64,000 nt of DNA from contig NZ_LN909044.1 of the NCBI RefSeq assembly GCF_001486585.1, forward strand, positions 439,488 to 503,487, read 5' to 3'. The notes under the pieces were generated by a model. That model made no database searches, had not been told where the DNA came from, and worked only from the letters and a program-made list of their open reading frames with translations. The translations under genes and the position numbers were made by a program. Source of the stretch: Paenibacillus senegalimassiliensis. Lineage in GTDB: Bacteria > Bacillota > Bacilli > Paenibacillales > Paenibacillaceae. Shown here piece by piece: positions 33,437 through 41,183 of the stretch; positions within the stretch are counted from its first letter, which is position 1; every line of letters starts with the position of its first letter.

Positions 33437-34376
33437 GAAATGGTTACTGATAGGTCTGGGGCTCATTCTCGTCGGATTTGTAGGAATGGCCTGGCAAAAA
33501 TTCGACTTTGGTGATACCCTTCCCACCCATCAGCAAAGATGGACCTTTGAACAGGGACAACTCAAGAACCTGTCTATCGACAGTTCTTACAGTGTGGACG
33601 TACAGTTCATTGATAGCCCGGACGGGACCAGCTATGTCGAAATTAGTGGTAACATGGATCAAGAAATCATTGATCACTTGAATGACACCGACCTCTCGGG
33701 GGATTCCCTGCAACTCACGCTACAGCATTCGCCGAAAGGGAGCTTTCTCTCCCTTAACTTTCAATCCACGCGGCAACAGATTACGGTGGCACTTGCAGGT
33801 TCAGACTCACTCCAAAACATCAGCTATTCAGCACATGCAGCTAATGGACAGTTTCGAAACTTACGGGCAGACACCATCACGTTATCCACCTCCAGCGGCA
33901 ACTTGAAGGCTGAAGCCATCACTGCTCAGCGTTTGCATTTGACAAGCGAGGCAGGCAACATCACGACCAAGCAAATCACGGGAGATATGGAGATTAAGGT
34001 CCGTTCCGGACGCATCCAGGTGGATACGCTGCAAGGCGCCCTGACGGCTGAGACGATGCAAGGTAACATTTCTGCCCGGGATATGGCGGGCATGATCCGA
34101 GCTAGCACGGGGGCTGGCAATATTGATTTAGATAACTTCACCGGCGATGGTGTCTTGAAGACCACCTCAGGAAATATAACGCTTAACAATCAAAGGGCAG
34201 ACAATCTGGATATCTCCGCTCAGTTTGGTGGGATCAGGCTGTCGACAGATGCGGCGTTTAAAGGCTGGTATGACTTGCAAACCGGAGCGGGTGAGATCAC
34301 CGCACCTGAGTCATTGCGACAAACCGAAGATATCATCAAGGTGCGGTCACTTGCTGGCAATATTCGAATTAAATAG
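33423..34376 (+). CDS. DUF4097-family beta-repeat protein
   Basis: A 317-residue protein with one N-terminal membrane anchor (WLLIGLGLILVGFVGMAWQ) and an extracytoplasmic body made of repeated short beta strands rich in Asn, Gly, Thr and Ser (SSGNLKAEAITAQ, SGRIQVDTLQG, TSGNITLNN). This is the putative adhesin/LiaX-like DUF4097 fold. ATG 33423 follows AAAGGAGATG; the upstream TTG-type start at 33414 is less likely. Related proteins act as envelope-stress effectors or sensors, which is the inferred role here. Confidence 0.88.
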   Translation: MNSNKKWLLIGLGLILVGFVGMAWQKFDFGDTLPTHQQRWTFEQGQLKNLSIDSSYSVDVQFIDSPDGTSYVEISGNMDQEIIDHLNDTDLSGDSLQLTLQHSPKGSFLSLNFQSTRQQITVALAGSDSLQNISYSAHAANGQFRNLRADTITLSTSSGNLKAEAITAQRLHLTSEAGNITTKQITGDMEIKVRSGRIQVDTLQGALTAETMQGNISARDMAGMIRASTGAGNIDLDNFTGDGVLKTTSGNITLNNQRADNLDISAQFGGIRLSTDAAFKGWYDLQTGAGEITAPESLRQTEDIIKVRSLAGNIRIK

Positions 34377-34389
34377 AACCTAGGTAATG

Positions 34390-34442
34390 AAAACAAGCGA
34401 GAGCTTGGGAGTAGCAACTTCACTCCCGTCTCTCGCTTGTTT
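34390..34442. terminator. Bidirectional terminator
   Basis: AAACAAGCGAGAG pairs with CTCTCGCTTGTTT and inner GGGAGT pairs with ACTCCC. T-rich sequence lies on both sides; it separates the convergent DUF4097 and HELGH genes. Confidence 0.85.
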
Positions 34443-34474
34443 GTTCTTTGTCTTGGCCTAGGATCAATTCACTT

Positions 34475-34942
34475 CTATACTTCGAGTGATCCCTCTAGCT
34501 TATCAGCCACCGCTTGCCGGTATGCCAGCAGCGAATTATCGATAACTCGTTCCAGCATTCCCGGATCGATATCCGGAATCAAGGTTCGTGCATAATTCCA
34601 GGCATTCTCTTCAATCCGCAATGCAGTCTCGCTACGCTCTCGTTCACTCTCGCAAGAGTCCAGCCGCTCACATAGCGCCGGAAGCTCCGGGTCTCTGGCA
34701 TGCCCGAGTTCATGGGCAAACACGATGGCAAAGAACGTTCTCCACCCTTCGGCGGAACCAAATAACAACCGACATTGTTTCCTTACTTCCCCAAGGTACA
34801 TCGTTACTGAACGATCCCCCATGCTATACTTGCCACCAATCATGCGTGGTCCGGGGTAATGGTTATGCAAGCGAACTACAACCTCGGCGTCCGAACGGTC
34901 GAGCAGCTCGCGAATAATTTGCCGTGCTTTCCTTCTGTTCAC
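34475..34942 (-). CDS. Zincin-like protein with HELGH motif
   Basis: A 155-residue cytoplasmic-looking protein. FAHELGHARD contains the HExxH zinc-binding motif of zincin peptidases, with possible further ligands in the acidic helix downstream. There is no signal peptide. The GTG at 34942 is preferred because AAGGGGAG stands five to six bases before it; the ATG at 34999 instead overlaps a promoter-like TATAAT sequence. I do not recognise a named family. It may be a small metallopeptidase or a catalytically dead relative; neighbours give no hint. Confidence 0.6.
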   Translation of the reverse strand: MNRRKARQIIRELLDRSDAEVVVRLHNHYPGPRMIGGKYSMGDRSVTMYLGEVRKQCRLLFGSAEGWRTFFAIVFAHELGHARDPELPALCERLDSCESERERSETALRIEENAWNYARTLIPDIDPGMLERVIDNSLLAYRQAVADKLEGSLEV

Positions 34943-35063
34943 GTAACTCCCCTTGCTTTGAGTAAGAATACGAGGCCTCGACGTCATTTCCTCTGTCATT
35001 ATTATAGAGCAGCAGCGCTGAAAGCAAAAGCAAGCAAGCGGACACTGCTGGCCCGAATAAAAC

Positions 35064-35819
35064 TCAGATCAGATCCTTCTGGGCGATCCGGTTCAGGAAG
35101 GCGCGCGCCCGTTCACTGGAGGGGTGCGCAAGTACCCGTTCAGGAGTGCCGGACTCGATAATCTTCCCGTCGTCCATCATAACGACCCGGTCCGCCACTT
35201 CAGCCGCAAACTTCATCTCATGGGTCACTACCACCATGGTACGGCCTTCGCGGGCTAACTCCTTCATCACCTTCAGCACTTCCCCAACCAGTTCGGGATC
35301 AAGCGCAGAGGTCGGTTCATCAAAGAGCAGCAATTCGGGACTAACCGCCATGGCCCGGGCGATACCTACCCGCTGTTGTTGTCCACCGGATAACTGGTGT
35401 GGGTAGAAGTCCTTGCGGTCACCCAGCCCCACCTTGTCAAGCAAGTCCTCGGCACGTAAGCGAGCCTCCGCTTTGCTCTTCTTCTGCACCTGAACCTGGG
35501 CCTCCATCACATTTTGCAAAGCGGTCATATGCGGAAACAGATAATAGGCTTGGAACACCATGCCCGATTTCTTGCGAAGAGCCAAAATTTCACTTTGCTT
35601 GTGCTTCACACCTTGGCCAAAGGACAGACTGATGTCACCAATCTGAATGCAGCCTCCATCTGGCGTCTCCAGCAGGTTCAGGCAGCGCAGCAATGTTGTC
35701 TTTCCCGAGCCGGAAGGGCCGATAATGACCAGCACCTTGCCTGGGTCAATTTGCAGGTCAACGTCCTTGAGCACATCCTGTGCTCCAAATGATTTGTGCA
35801 GACCACTCACCTGTATCAT
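35064..35819 (-). CDS. Polar amino-acid ABC transporter ATP-binding protein (TcyC-like)
   Basis: A 251-residue ATPase of the GlnQ/TcyC family. Walker [10 protein letters not shown] is near residue 33, signature LSGGQQQR near 135, Walker [15 protein letters not shown] near 155 with switch VTHEM. It energises import together with the permease 12 bp upstream and the lipoprotein encoded first in the operon. The binding-protein/permease/ATPase order equals that of Bacillus tcyABC, and the binding protein resembles TcyA, so L-cystine is the likely substrate. Confidence 0.88.
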   Translation of the reverse strand: MIQVSGLHKSFGAQDVLKDVDLQIDPGKVLVIIGPSGSGKTTLLRCLNLLETPDGGCIQIGDISLSFGQGVKHKQSEILALRKKSGMVFQAYYLFPHMTALQNVMEAQVQVQKKSKAEARLRAEDLLDKVGLGDRKDFYPHQLSGGQQQRVGIARAMAVSPELLLFDEPTSALDPELVGEVLKVMKELAREGRTMVVVTHEMKFAAEVADRVVMMDDGKIIESGTPERVLAHPSSERARAFLNRIAQKDLI

Positions 35820-35831
35820 ATAAGTCCCTCC

Positions 35832-36500
35832 TTATCGGGCGGAAAAACGGTCCAGCCGTTTCTCCAAAACATTTTGCAGTGCGGAGAGCAGGCTACTGAA
35901 GAAAAGATAGATCAGCCCCGCCTCCACATATACAACCAGCGGCTCGTAAGTGGTAGCCGTAATCTGCTGTGCTGTGCGGAACATTTCCGTATACGTAATC
36001 GTCGCCGCGAGTGACGTATCCTTAACGAGACTGATGAAGGAATTGGCAAGCGGTGGCACGGATACCCTGGAGGCTTGTGGCAAAATGATGCGGCGCAAGG
36101 CCTGCATACGGGTCATTCCCACCGAATAGGCAGCTTCCCATTGTCCGGCATGAATGGACAAGATAGCCGCGCGTACGATTTCCGATCCATACGCGCCTAC
36201 GCTCAGTGTAAACCCGATCACCGCTGCCGGGAACGGGTTCAAGGTCACTCCCAAGGAGGGCAGTCCGTAAAAAATGACGAACAATTGCACCAATAGCGGC
36301 GTTCCGCGAATAATCCAAACATAAAACTTCGCAATCTGCCTCAGCGGCCATAAGGCTGACAGCCGGGCAAGTGCAGTCAACACCGCCAGCAGCAAGCCAA
36401 GCGCAAAGGAAATCAGGGTCAGCGGAACTGTAAAGGCAACCCCTGCTCGCAGAAGCGGCCAAAATGAATCTACGATAATGTTCCAGATTCTTTCATCCAT
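35832..36500 (-). CDS. Polar amino-acid ABC transporter permease (TcyB-like)
   Basis: A 222-residue permease of the His/Glu/Gln/Arg family with about five hydrophobic segments and the conserved coupling loop EAAYSVGMTRMQALRRIILPQA. ATG 36500 follows AAAAGGATG; longer readings to 36536 would run into a hairpin in the tcyA-tcyB gap. It forms the membrane channel for the neighbouring binding protein and ATPase, probably for cystine. Confidence 0.88.
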   Translation of the reverse strand: MDERIWNIIVDSFWPLLRAGVAFTVPLTLISFALGLLLAVLTALARLSALWPLRQIAKFYVWIIRGTPLLVQLFVIFYGLPSLGVTLNPFPAAVIGFTLSVGAYGSEIVRAAILSIHAGQWEAAYSVGMTRMQALRRIILPQASRVSVPPLANSFISLVKDTSLAATITYTEMFRTAQQITATTYEPLVVYVEAGLIYLFFSSLLSALQNVLEKRLDRFSAR

Positions 36501-36520
36501 CGTAAGCATCCTTTTCCATA

Positions 36521-36550
36521 TAGAAGCGGCCCCCAAACTGGCCGCTTCTA
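36521..36550 (-). promoter_or_regulatory. Intercistronic hairpin between binding-protein and permease genes
   Basis: TAGAAGCGGCC (36521-36531) and GGCCGCTTCTA (36540-36550) form a perfect 11-bp stem with an 8-base loop and no T run. Such hairpins after binding-protein genes usually stabilise the upstream mRNA part or partly terminate. Confidence 0.7.
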
Positions 36551-36592
36551 ATTCATGTTGAGCTTGTTTCTATTTTAACTTTGTGCCGCTCT

Positions 36593-37441
36593 TTACTTGG
36601 AAACATCCTCTCCGAAGTATTTCTCGGAAATCTCCAGATATTTGCCATCGCTCTTGATGTCCGCCAGCGCCTGATTAACTGCCTCAATGAGTTCTTCGTT
36701 GCCTTTATTGAACAACGCCGCACTTTCTGCCGCATCCGGCAGCTCATCCACGATCTTCAGCTTCACATCAGGTCTTTGCTTCTTCAAGTCGAAGAACGAT
36801 AACCCGTCATTGACGGTCGCATCGATTCGTTTGGACAATAGTAGGTCAATGGCTTGATTAAAGCCTTCTGTCGCTTCAATCTCCGCCCCGTTCTCTCTGG
36901 CAATATCACTCAGATTACTGGTTAAGGATTGACCGGCTTTCTTCCCTTTAAGATCGGCAAATGCCTTGATCTCCTCATTGTCGTCGTTTACGATCAGCAC
37001 AGCCCGGGATACGATATAAGGATCAGAGAAATCATATTTCTCTTTACGGTCATCACGAATGGTTACTTGATTGAACACTGTGTCGAATCGCTTGGCATCC
37101 AGACCGGCGAAGATACCATCCCAAGGCGTCTCAATAAACTCAGCCTCCACACCAAGACGCTTGGCCACTTCCTCGGCAATTTCCACATCGAAGCCTGTCA
37201 GCTTCCCATCCTTGTCATGGTACGTGAATGGGGCATAGGTTCCTTCCGTACCTACCCGCAGCTTGCCGCTGGCTTTAACTGATTCCAGCAGATTTGTAGC
37301 AGCCGCCGTATTGCCTCCGTTATTTGCTTTGTCTGTATTGGCCCCTTGGCCGGATGTCGCATCGCTATTTGTATTGTTGCCGCAAGCCGCGACCAAAACC
37401 GTCAGCGCCAGCGTTAACACCAGTAAACTCCATTTTTTCAT
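36593..37441 (-). CDS. Polar amino-acid ABC transporter binding lipoprotein (TcyA-like)
   Basis: A 282-residue lipoprotein. The signal peptide ends LVAAC, and a Gly/Asn-rich linker leads to a family-3 solute-binding domain (GKLRVGTEGTYAPFTYHDKDG, then ETPWDGIFAGLDAKRFD). This region closely recalls Bacillus TcyA, a cystine receptor. The start may be ATG 37441 or 37447; AAGGGGATGG lies upstream. The gene heads a three-gene operon with a good promoter at 37502-37530. Cystine specificity is inferred from resemblance. Confidence 0.88.
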   Translation of the reverse strand: MKKWSLLVLTLALTVLVAACGNNTNSDATSGQGANTDKANNGGNTAAATNLLESVKASGKLRVGTEGTYAPFTYHDKDGKLTGFDVEIAEEVAKRLGVEAEFIETPWDGIFAGLDAKRFDTVFNQVTIRDDRKEKYDFSDPYIVSRAVLIVNDDNEEIKAFADLKGKKAGQSLTSNLSDIARENGAEIEATEGFNQAIDLLLSKRIDATVNDGLSFFDLKKQRPDVKLKIVDELPDAAESAALFNKGNEELIEAVNQALADIKSDGKYLEISEKYFGEDVSK

Positions 37442-37501
37442 GTACATCCATCCCCTTCATCTCTACTCTTTATTCCCTACAATTTAACTCGGGATAGTTG
37501 A

Positions 37502-37530
37502 ATATTACACTTTGCATCCATACTCGTCAA
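37502..37530 (-). promoter_or_regulatory. Sigma-A promoter of the cystine-type importer
   Basis: On the minus strand TTGACG (37525-37530), a 17-base spacer and TAATAT (37502-37507) form a near-consensus promoter about 60 bp before the lipoprotein start. Confidence 0.75.
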
Positions 37531-37622
37531 TCCCTTTTTCTGGATTTTTTTGTCGAATTTAAGAAGCTCCTTCACAAAATGGACATAGCCCCGCTGAACG
37601 GCCCAGCCCTATTCCCGATGGC

Positions 37623-37651
37623 TTGCTTTCTCTACCCTTAGCTACTATAAT
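37623..37651 (+). promoter_or_regulatory. Sigma-A promoter of a small transcription unit
   Basis: TTGCTT (37623-37628), a 17-base spacer and a perfect TATAAT (37646-37651) precede a strong ribosome binding site and a small open frame. Confidence 0.65.
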
Positions 37652-37683
37652 CAAACTAACTATTTGTGAAGGAGGTGAGGAGT

Positions 37684-37833
37684 GTGGATCGCAAATTTGT
37701 GTGGAATCGATTGAGCCAACTGCCGCTGGCAATGTTTGGCATTGTTCATGTGACAGCCCATCACGGGAGAAGTCTGTCCATTTTTACAAACTCGATATCC
37801 ATAACAAATTGCGAAATGCCGCTCCTACCTTAA
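37684..37833 (+). CDS. Possible 49-residue small protein
   Basis: A GTG-started open frame of 49 codons. It is preceded by GAAGGAGGTGAGG with good spacing, by a TTGCTT-17-TATAAT promoter, and followed 20 bases later by a strong terminator, so a complete small transcription unit is visible. The product begins VDRKFVWNRLSQLPLAM and is mildly hydrophobic near residues 13-24, with a VTAHHGRS stretch. No family is recognised. A second, longer frame from 37623 overlaps but begins inside the promoter. It could instead be a leader peptide or small RNA. Confidence 0.45.
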   Translation: MDRKFVWNRLSQLPLAMFGIVHVTAHHGRSLSIFTNSISITNCEMPLLP

Positions 37834-37853
37834 ACTTCACTGTCCGTGAACCT

Positions 37854-37889
37854 AAGAAGGCAGCAGGATTTCCTGCTGCCTTCTTTATT
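37854..37889 (+). terminator. Terminator of the small unit
   Basis: AAGAAGGCAGCAGGA pairs perfectly with TCCTGCTGCCTTCTT (15 bp) around a two-base TT loop, followed by TATTTTTAT. Confidence 0.88.
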
Positions 37890-37996
37890 TTTATATAGAC
37901 ACATAAGAGCATTCGCCGCCTCTGTCGGCATTTGCTTGTCTATAACTAACGACAGGATCGGGCTGGACGGCATGGGAATTGAAGGAGAATATATCC

Positions 37997-39835
37997 ATGA
38001 TGATCCAATGTCAGCATGTTCAGAAATATTATGGCGCCGAGTTGGTGCTAAATGAGGTTACATTTGAAATTAAAAGTGGCGAGAGGGTAGGCCTTATCGG
38101 CCGTAATGGCACGGGTAAAACGACCCTGATGAAGCTACTAGCGGGAAGCGAGCCGCCTGATCAAGGGCAAATTCATATCCGCAGGAACGCCTGCATCGGT
38201 ACTTTGGCACAAATTCCGGATTATGGCCGAGAGGATACCGTCTATGATGTTTTGCTTGGAGCCTACGACGATTTGCGCCAAGTGCAGGCTGAGATGAAGC
38301 GACTGGAAGCTGAAATGTCCAGGTTGTCCCTTGAACCCAGCGAAGACAACGGGGAGATGGCTGCTAAGCCTGGTGGGGCTTCCGGTTCAACTTCTCTCTC
38401 GCTGGATGAACTTTTGCGCCAATATGGCACACTGCAAGAAGTCTTCGAGCGTGGTGGCGGGTATGAAATGGAGGCCTCCATTCTGCGCATTGCCGGGGGT
38501 CTTGGCATTACAGAGGAGCAGTTCGGTCGTGGCTTCGCCTCCCTTTCTGGCGGCGAGAAGACGAAGGTGGGCCTTGCGGTTATGCTGCTAAGAACTCCGG
38601 ATTTGTTGCTGCTTGACGAACCCACCAACCACCTCGACATGGCTGCTACGGAATGGCTGGAGGGATTTGTGCGCAGCTTTCCTGGGACCACGGTGGTCAT
38701 CTCACATGATCGATTTTTCCTGGATGCGGTGACTGAGAAAATCATTGAACTTGAGGATGGTGAAGCCTTCACCTATTTCGGCAATTACAGTACGTACAAG
38801 GAAGAGAAAGAGCAGCGGCTGCTGCAACAATTCGCAGATTATCAGGAGCAGCAAAAGAAGATCAAAAAGATGCAGGAATCCATCAAGCAGTTGATTGAAT
38901 GGGGCAATCGTTCCAATCCACCGAACGCTGGATTTCACCGCCGGGCCGCTTCTATGCAAAAAGCGTTGGATCGTATGACCAAGCTCAAGAAGCCCATTCT
39001 GGAGCGGCAGCGCATTGACCTGCAACTCCAGCAAGGAGACCGCTCAGGCAAGGACGCCATTGTCCTGCGCGAGGTGGGTGATCAGAGAGGTGGCCGCTGG
39101 CTGTACCGGGAGTTAACCCATACCCTTCGTTATGGCGATGCTGCTGTGCTCATTGGAGATAACGGAACGGGGAAAAGTACGCTCTTAAAAAATATTCTGG
39201 GGACCGAGCCCCCGCAGGAAGGCGAAGTCCAGTTAGGCTCCCGTGTGGAACCCGGTTACCTGGCCCAACAGGCCACACCTGCCAATCACGAAGAGACCGT
39301 GCTGGAATTCTTCCGGGACCACATCGGTATTGAGACTGGCGAGGCTCGAGGTCAATTGGCCCGCTTTCTGTTCTACGGCGCGGACGTATTCAAGAAGGTC
39401 AGCCGCTTGTCAGGTGGCGAATGGACCCGGCTGCGTCTGGCTGTACTGATGCATCAGAAGCCCAATCTGCTGGTGCTCGACGAGCCGACGAACCATCTGG
39501 ATATCGATGCCCGCGAAGCGTTGGAGGAGGCGCTGGAGGAGTACCCCGGCACCTTGCTGGCGGTGTCCCATGACCGCTACTTTATTAACAAAGTAGCAAG
39601 TCAGGTCTGGGCGCTGGAGGGCGGGCGCCTCAGCGTCACCCTGGGCGGGTACGACGATTTCCGGGCTGAGCTGGCCCGGAAGGAGGCTGGCCGAGCCGGA
39701 AGCGAACCGGCCAGGCAGAGCGGCGAGCCGCCTGGAACCGCAGGCCAGGCGGCTCGCGGAGCTGCTGGAGCTTCGCAACTCTCAGCAGCTCCGCGTGGAT
39801 GCGCTACTTACGCAGTACGTAGCGCTGCTGGATGA
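37997..39835 (+). CDS. ABC-F family ATPase, C-terminal frame uncertain
   Basis: A protein of 612 residues with two ABC domains and no membrane segments, the ABC-F type that acts on the ribosome. The first domain has GRNGTGKTT, LSGGEKT and LLLLDEPTNHLD; the second has GDNGTGKST, LSGGEWTR and LVLDEPTNHLD. The long charged inter-domain linker contains HRRAASMQKALDRM. It may be a translation factor or an antibiotic-resistance protein of the Vml/Lsa kind. ATG 37997 follows GAAGGAG. The last 45 residues look non-native: the +1 frame encodes RLAELLELRNSQQLRVDALL and ends at TAG 39837-39839, suggesting a frameshift around 39690-39760. Confidence 0.85.
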   Translation: MMIQCQHVQKYYGAELVLNEVTFEIKSGERVGLIGRNGTGKTTLMKLLAGSEPPDQGQIHIRRNACIGTLAQIPDYGREDTVYDVLLGAYDDLRQVQAEMKRLEAEMSRLSLEPSEDNGEMAAKPGGASGSTSLSLDELLRQYGTLQEVFERGGGYEMEASILRIAGGLGITEEQFGRGFASLSGGEKTKVGLAVMLLRTPDLLLLDEPTNHLDMAATEWLEGFVRSFPGTTVVISHDRFFLDAVTEKIIELEDGEAFTYFGNYSTYKEEKEQRLLQQFADYQEQQKKIKKMQESIKQLIEWGNRSNPPNAGFHRRAASMQKALDRMTKLKKPILERQRIDLQLQQGDRSGKDAIVLREVGDQRGGRWLYRELTHTLRYGDAAVLIGDNGTGKSTLLKNILGTEPPQEGEVQLGSRVEPGYLAQQATPANHEETVLEFFRDHIGIETGEARGQLARFLFYGADVFKKVSRLSGGEWTRLRLAVLMHQKPNLLVLDEPTNHLDIDAREALEEALEEYPGTLLAVSHDRYFINKVASQVWALEGGRLSVTLGGYDDFRAELARKEAGRAGSEPARQSGEPPGTAGQAARGAAGASQLSAAPRGCATYAVRSAAG

Positions 39836-39882
39836 CTAGGGCGAGCGGATTCCATCCCCCGCTCACCCTAGTCAACCCCATA

Positions 39883-39933
39883 GAAGGTGGCACCCAAAGC
39901 GTGTATAGCTTTGGATGCCACCTTCTTCTTTTT
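39883..39933 (+). terminator. Terminator of the ABC-F gene
   Basis: GAAGGTGGCA and CCAAAGC pair with GCTTTGG and TGCCACCTTC, followed by TTCTTTTTT. Confidence 0.9.
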
Positions 39934-39962
39934 TCCCCAGCGTAGCTGGGCTAGTAATCCCC

Positions 39963-40155
39963 CAGCTAACGAGAAATCCTCCAGCTAATTTTCCGAAAAT
40001 CCCAATTTTTCTCCATTTAGCGGGAAATCATCATGTTAATTTACCTGTTTCAGCCGTAAATGCCGATACTCGCCTGATTTATAGGGAGCATTTCCAGTTA
40101 AGTTCTCTAAACGTCCCATTCCATACGAATTGTAGGGAGTTTTTCCCGTTAATTC
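39963..40155 (+). repeat. Dispersed intergenic repeat, copy R3 (most diverged)
   Basis: Core positions begin at 39972, 40023, 40085 and 40136, again 51, 62 and 51 bp apart. The cores are AGAAATCCTCC, GGAAATCATCA, GGAGCATTTCC and GGAGTTTTTCC. The second core has lost its CCTCC half, and spacers are less similar than between R1 and R4, yet spacing is unchanged. Confidence 0.8.
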
Positions 40156-40235
40156 ATATCTGGTACGGATTGATACTCGCTCGGCACGGACTTACACTCG
40201 CCGTTTCTGCATCTTCCCACACTGGCTAGCGGTAG

Positions 40236-40330
40236 CTTGTTTAACACACTTGTTTATTTACTTGTTTATTCACTTGTTTATTCACTTGTTCACACACTTG
40301 GATACTTGGTTCACACAGTTGGTTACCACG
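40236..40330 (+). repeat. Degenerate 12-bp tandem repeat
   Basis: CTTGTTTATTCA-type units repeat head to tail: exact or near-exact units at 40249, 40261, 40273 and 40285, with degenerate 12- to 13-base units on both sides (CTTGTTTAACACA, CTTGGTTCACACA). T-rich on the plus strand. Confidence 0.8.
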
Positions 40331-40405
40331 CTTTTGGCCACATTTTTTTACACACTTTTTTACCACATTTATAACGGTTGCTGCCCGTGCTACCCAACTC
40401 AGAAT

Positions 40406-40861
40406 CTACTGAGCGTAGATTCGGACTTCATACTCGCAATGCTCATCCCCACATACATTACACTTGGTCTCCCGCACGCTGACCTTCTGGTTCAGAATGC
40501 GCCCCAGTGCTCCTTCCAAGATGGCTCCTTCCAGATCACAGACTTTCTTCTCTTCAATCAGAGGAAGTCCCTTGCAGAAACAATCATCCACGGCGATGGT
40601 AATCAATCGTTCGGTGCGCTCCACCACACGTGGTAGTCCAATACGTAGCTCTGCAAATAAAGCAAGCAGTTCCTCTAACGTACTCACGGGCAGGTTTTCT
40701 CCAATCTTGCGGCCAATGGAAGCGGTTGTCCCCTTGCCCTCCATCGGCAAGCCCTGCTGCATTCCGATCAGCCGGATGGCCCGGAACAGTTCCAGCGGTA
40801 CCTCACCCCCAAGCGTAGACCGATCGATATGACGCAAATCCTCAAATGTGAAGCTCTTCAT
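40406..40861 (-). CDS. V4R-domain-like protein
   Basis: A 151-residue protein resembling the V4R (4-vinyl reductase-like) small-molecule-binding domain. The C-terminal cysteine pattern KCNVCGDEHCEYEV is typical, and DDCFCKGLPLIEEKKVCDLE supplies more cysteines, so a metal or Fe-S site is possible. V4R domains often act as ligand sensors. The gene is divergent from an FNR-like regulator, and a perfect FNR box lies 79 bp before its start, suggesting expression under oxygen limitation. ATG 40861 follows AGGGGG. Ligand unknown. Confidence 0.75.
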   Translation of the reverse strand: MKSFTFEDLRHIDRSTLGGEVPLELFRAIRLIGMQQGLPMEGKGTTASIGRKIGENLPVSTLEELLALFAELRIGLPRVVERTERLITIAVDDCFCKGLPLIEEKKVCDLEGAILEGALGRILNQKVSVRETKCNVCGDEHCEYEVRIYAQ

Positions 40862-40939
40862 AGTTAGTTCCCCCTATCTGTCCGTATGAGTCCGGATCAT
40901 ATGATAGGTTCATTTTTCCATACTTCTCTGGAACGAGCC

Positions 40940-40953
40940 TTGATTTGAATCAA
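40940..40953. promoter_or_regulatory. Perfect FNR box
   Basis: TTGATTTGAATCAA matches TTGAT-N4-ATCAA at all ten positions. It lies upstream of the V4R gene, whose likely -10 is TATCAT on the minus strand (40901-40906). Confidence 0.7.
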
Positions 40954-41099
40954 GCTTCACCGGTAATATCCTTCTTATCAGAATGCCATAATCGTTCTCA
41001 GGATCATTTTTCCCGCTGGCTTGTTCTGCTTATTTTTTGAGTTAGCTTATATAGAGCTGCACCCCATCTTGACTCATATCAAGAATTGGACACTTGTTT

Positions 41100-41115
41100 T
41101 GTGATATAAATCACC
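41100..41115. promoter_or_regulatory. FNR/CRP-type site upstream of the FNR-like gene
   Basis: TGTGATATAAATCACC matches TGTGA-N6-TCACA at 9 of 10 positions. If TAGGGT (41137-41142), preceded by TG one base upstream, is an extended -10, the site is centred at -41.5, an activating position. A related site, TTGACTCATATCAA, lies at 41069-41082. Confidence 0.6.
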
Positions 41116-41183
41116 TGAAGGGGTCCTAGCCACTGATAGGGTTAAATTAACGTAACCTGGATAACCCGGAAGGAGGGAACAGC

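Larger units (their letters stand above)
39840..40405. other. Non-coding convergent intergenic region
   Basis: About 570 bases between the convergent ABC-F and V4R genes. It holds the ABC-F terminator, repeat copy R3 and a 12-bp tandem repeat. A plus-strand frame from 40250 merely translates the tandem repeat and has no ribosome binding site. Confidence 0.55.
40862..41183. promoter_or_regulatory. Divergent promoter region with three FNR-type sites
   Basis: This 322-bp region between the V4R and FNR-like genes contains TTGAT-N4-ATCAA at 40940-40953, TTGAC-N4-ATCAA at 41069-41082 and TGTGA-N6-TCACC at 41100-41115. No other gene fits. Part of it (40938-41053) resembles the sequence upstream of the DUF1641-ndh operon. 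Confidence 0.65.

Noticed and set aside
37740-37757. Fnr-like site inside the small open frame
   Set aside because: TGTGA and TCAC are separated by seven bases, the wrong spacing, and lie downstream of the promoter.
40402-40422. Hairpin GAATCTAC/GTAGATTC at the end of the V4R gene as terminator
   Set aside because: No T run follows on the minus strand and the stem is AT-rich and short.
40250-40636. 128-codon frame starting in the tandem repeat
   Set aside because: It translates the 12-bp repeat and then the antisense of the V4R gene, with no binding site.
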